This document shows, in pieces, positions 21,280 to 21,616 of a stretch of DNA of 21,616 bases. The stretch comes from an uncultured Rubrobacteraceae bacterium. GTDB lineage: Bacteria > Actinomycetota > Rubrobacteria > Rubrobacterales > Rubrobacteraceae. The notes beneath the pieces were generated by a model, which was given only the letters and a program-made list of their open reading frames with translations, was not told where the DNA came from and made no database searches. A program made the position numbers and the translations under genes. The first letter of the stretch is position 1, and every line of letters starts with the position of its first letter. The stretch lies in the NCBI GenBank assembly GCA_902806015.1, contig CADCUZ010000151.1:1-21616 (forward strand), given 5' to 3'.

Positions 21280-21616
21280 TTAGCCCGCCTCGCCCAGGAG
21301 CTGTTCGAGGGCGGCGCGCATCTCGTTGGACAGGGCGGTGGCCTTGCGGCTCTCGCGCTCGACGTAAACGTGTACGAAATGGCCCTGGGCGGCGGCCGAG
21401 GCGTCGTCGTTCTTGAAGAGCCCGATCTCGTAGCGCACGCTGCTGCGCCCCAGGCGCGCGACGCGCAGGCCGGCGTGGACGTCGTCGGGGAAGGTGATCG
21501 GGGCGAAGTACCGGCACTGCGTCTCGACCACTAGGCCTATAACCGGGCTCTTCTCAATGTTCAGGACGCCCGAGCGGATCAGGTACTCGTTGACCACCGT
21601 GTCGAAGTACGAATAA
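21280..21616 (-). CDS. Acyl-CoA thioesterase, 4-hydroxybenzoyl-CoA type (5' end outside window)
   Basis: A hot-dog-fold thioesterase missing its beginning. The visible part opens YFDTVVNEYLIRSGV and continues ITFPDDVHAGLRVARLGRSS, VRYEIGLFKNDDASAAAQGH and FVHVYVERESRKATALSNEM, matching the YbgC/FadM-like family from the central helix to the end. The catalytic Asp region (R-x-x-D-x-D-x-x-G-H-V-N) would lie past the right edge. GTG at 21595-21597 could be mistaken for the start, but the preceding codons (Y-S-Y-F-D-T) still match the family. It converges on the GAF gene; the two stop codons are two bases apart, with no terminator between them. Confidence 0.85.
   Translation of the reverse strand, partial: YSYFDTVVNEYLIRSGVLNIEKSPVIGLVVETQCRYFAPITFPDDVHAGLRVARLGRSSVRYEIGLFKNDDASAAAQGHFVHVYVERESRKATALSNEMRAALEQLLGEAG

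Noticed and set aside
1..21616. CRISPR array, tRNA or rRNA genes, prophage or defence cluster
   Set aside because: No spaced direct repeats, cloverleaf-like sequences, rRNA stretches or nuclease/phage motifs were seen on either strand.

Overview
This window looks like a piece of a high-GC actinobacterial chromosome. Gene style (AGGAG-type ribosome sites, many GTG/TTG starts, 4-nt ATGA/GTGA overlaps) and gene content (cox-type molybdenum hydroxylase operon, OsmC, UspA, DUF1272, DUF4396, MocR) would fit a Rubrobacter-like lineage. That placement is an inference; there is no rRNA or marker gene here to fix it. I see no tRNA, rRNA, CRISPR array, intact transposase or phage gene.

Left part (about 1-11,650): intact genes alternate with decayed ones. 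Intact or nearly so: a 2Fe-2S ferredoxin, an OsmC-type peroxiredoxin, an isochorismatase-family cysteine hydrolase, an EamA/DMT transporter, an unrecognised 119-aa protein with a Cys-Cys motif, a coupled GNAT acetyltransferase and cupin pair, an alpha/beta hydrolase, a metallophosphoesterase and an unrecognised 70-aa protein. Decayed: a UspA protein cut off at its N-terminus exactly where a 139-bp element with inverted-repeat ends begins; a second OsmC copy; a SIS-domain protein reduced to its second half; two glutathione S-transferase remnants in opposite orientation, one fused to the start of a DUF1272 zinc protein; a MocR/PdxR-type regulator with about five frameshifts and two stops; a DUF4396 membrane protein; and small tail fragments.

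Right part (about 11,723-20,443, minus strand): one compact, undamaged operon. In transcription order it is coxS, coxL, coxM, coxD (MoxR-like AAA+), coxE (VWA), a small XdhC/CoxI-domain protein, a larger XdhC protein, mocA (molybdopterin cytidylyltransferase) and coxG (SRPBCC domain with a C-terminal membrane anchor). Most junctions overlap by 1-8 nt. The large subunit carries AYRGAGR, the form II signature, instead of the Cys-containing AYxCSFR of form I CO dehydrogenase, and the S-L-M order is also form II. The operon therefore builds a Mo-MCD/FAD/2Fe-2S hydroxylase with its own insertion and maturation factors and a membrane-anchored accessory protein, but its substrate need not be CO.

Right edge: divergent from coxS is a GAF-domain protein resembling free methionine-(R)-sulfoxide reductase. 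The 350-bp space between them holds two notable inverted repeats. A hot-dog thioesterase converges on the GAF gene and runs off the window.
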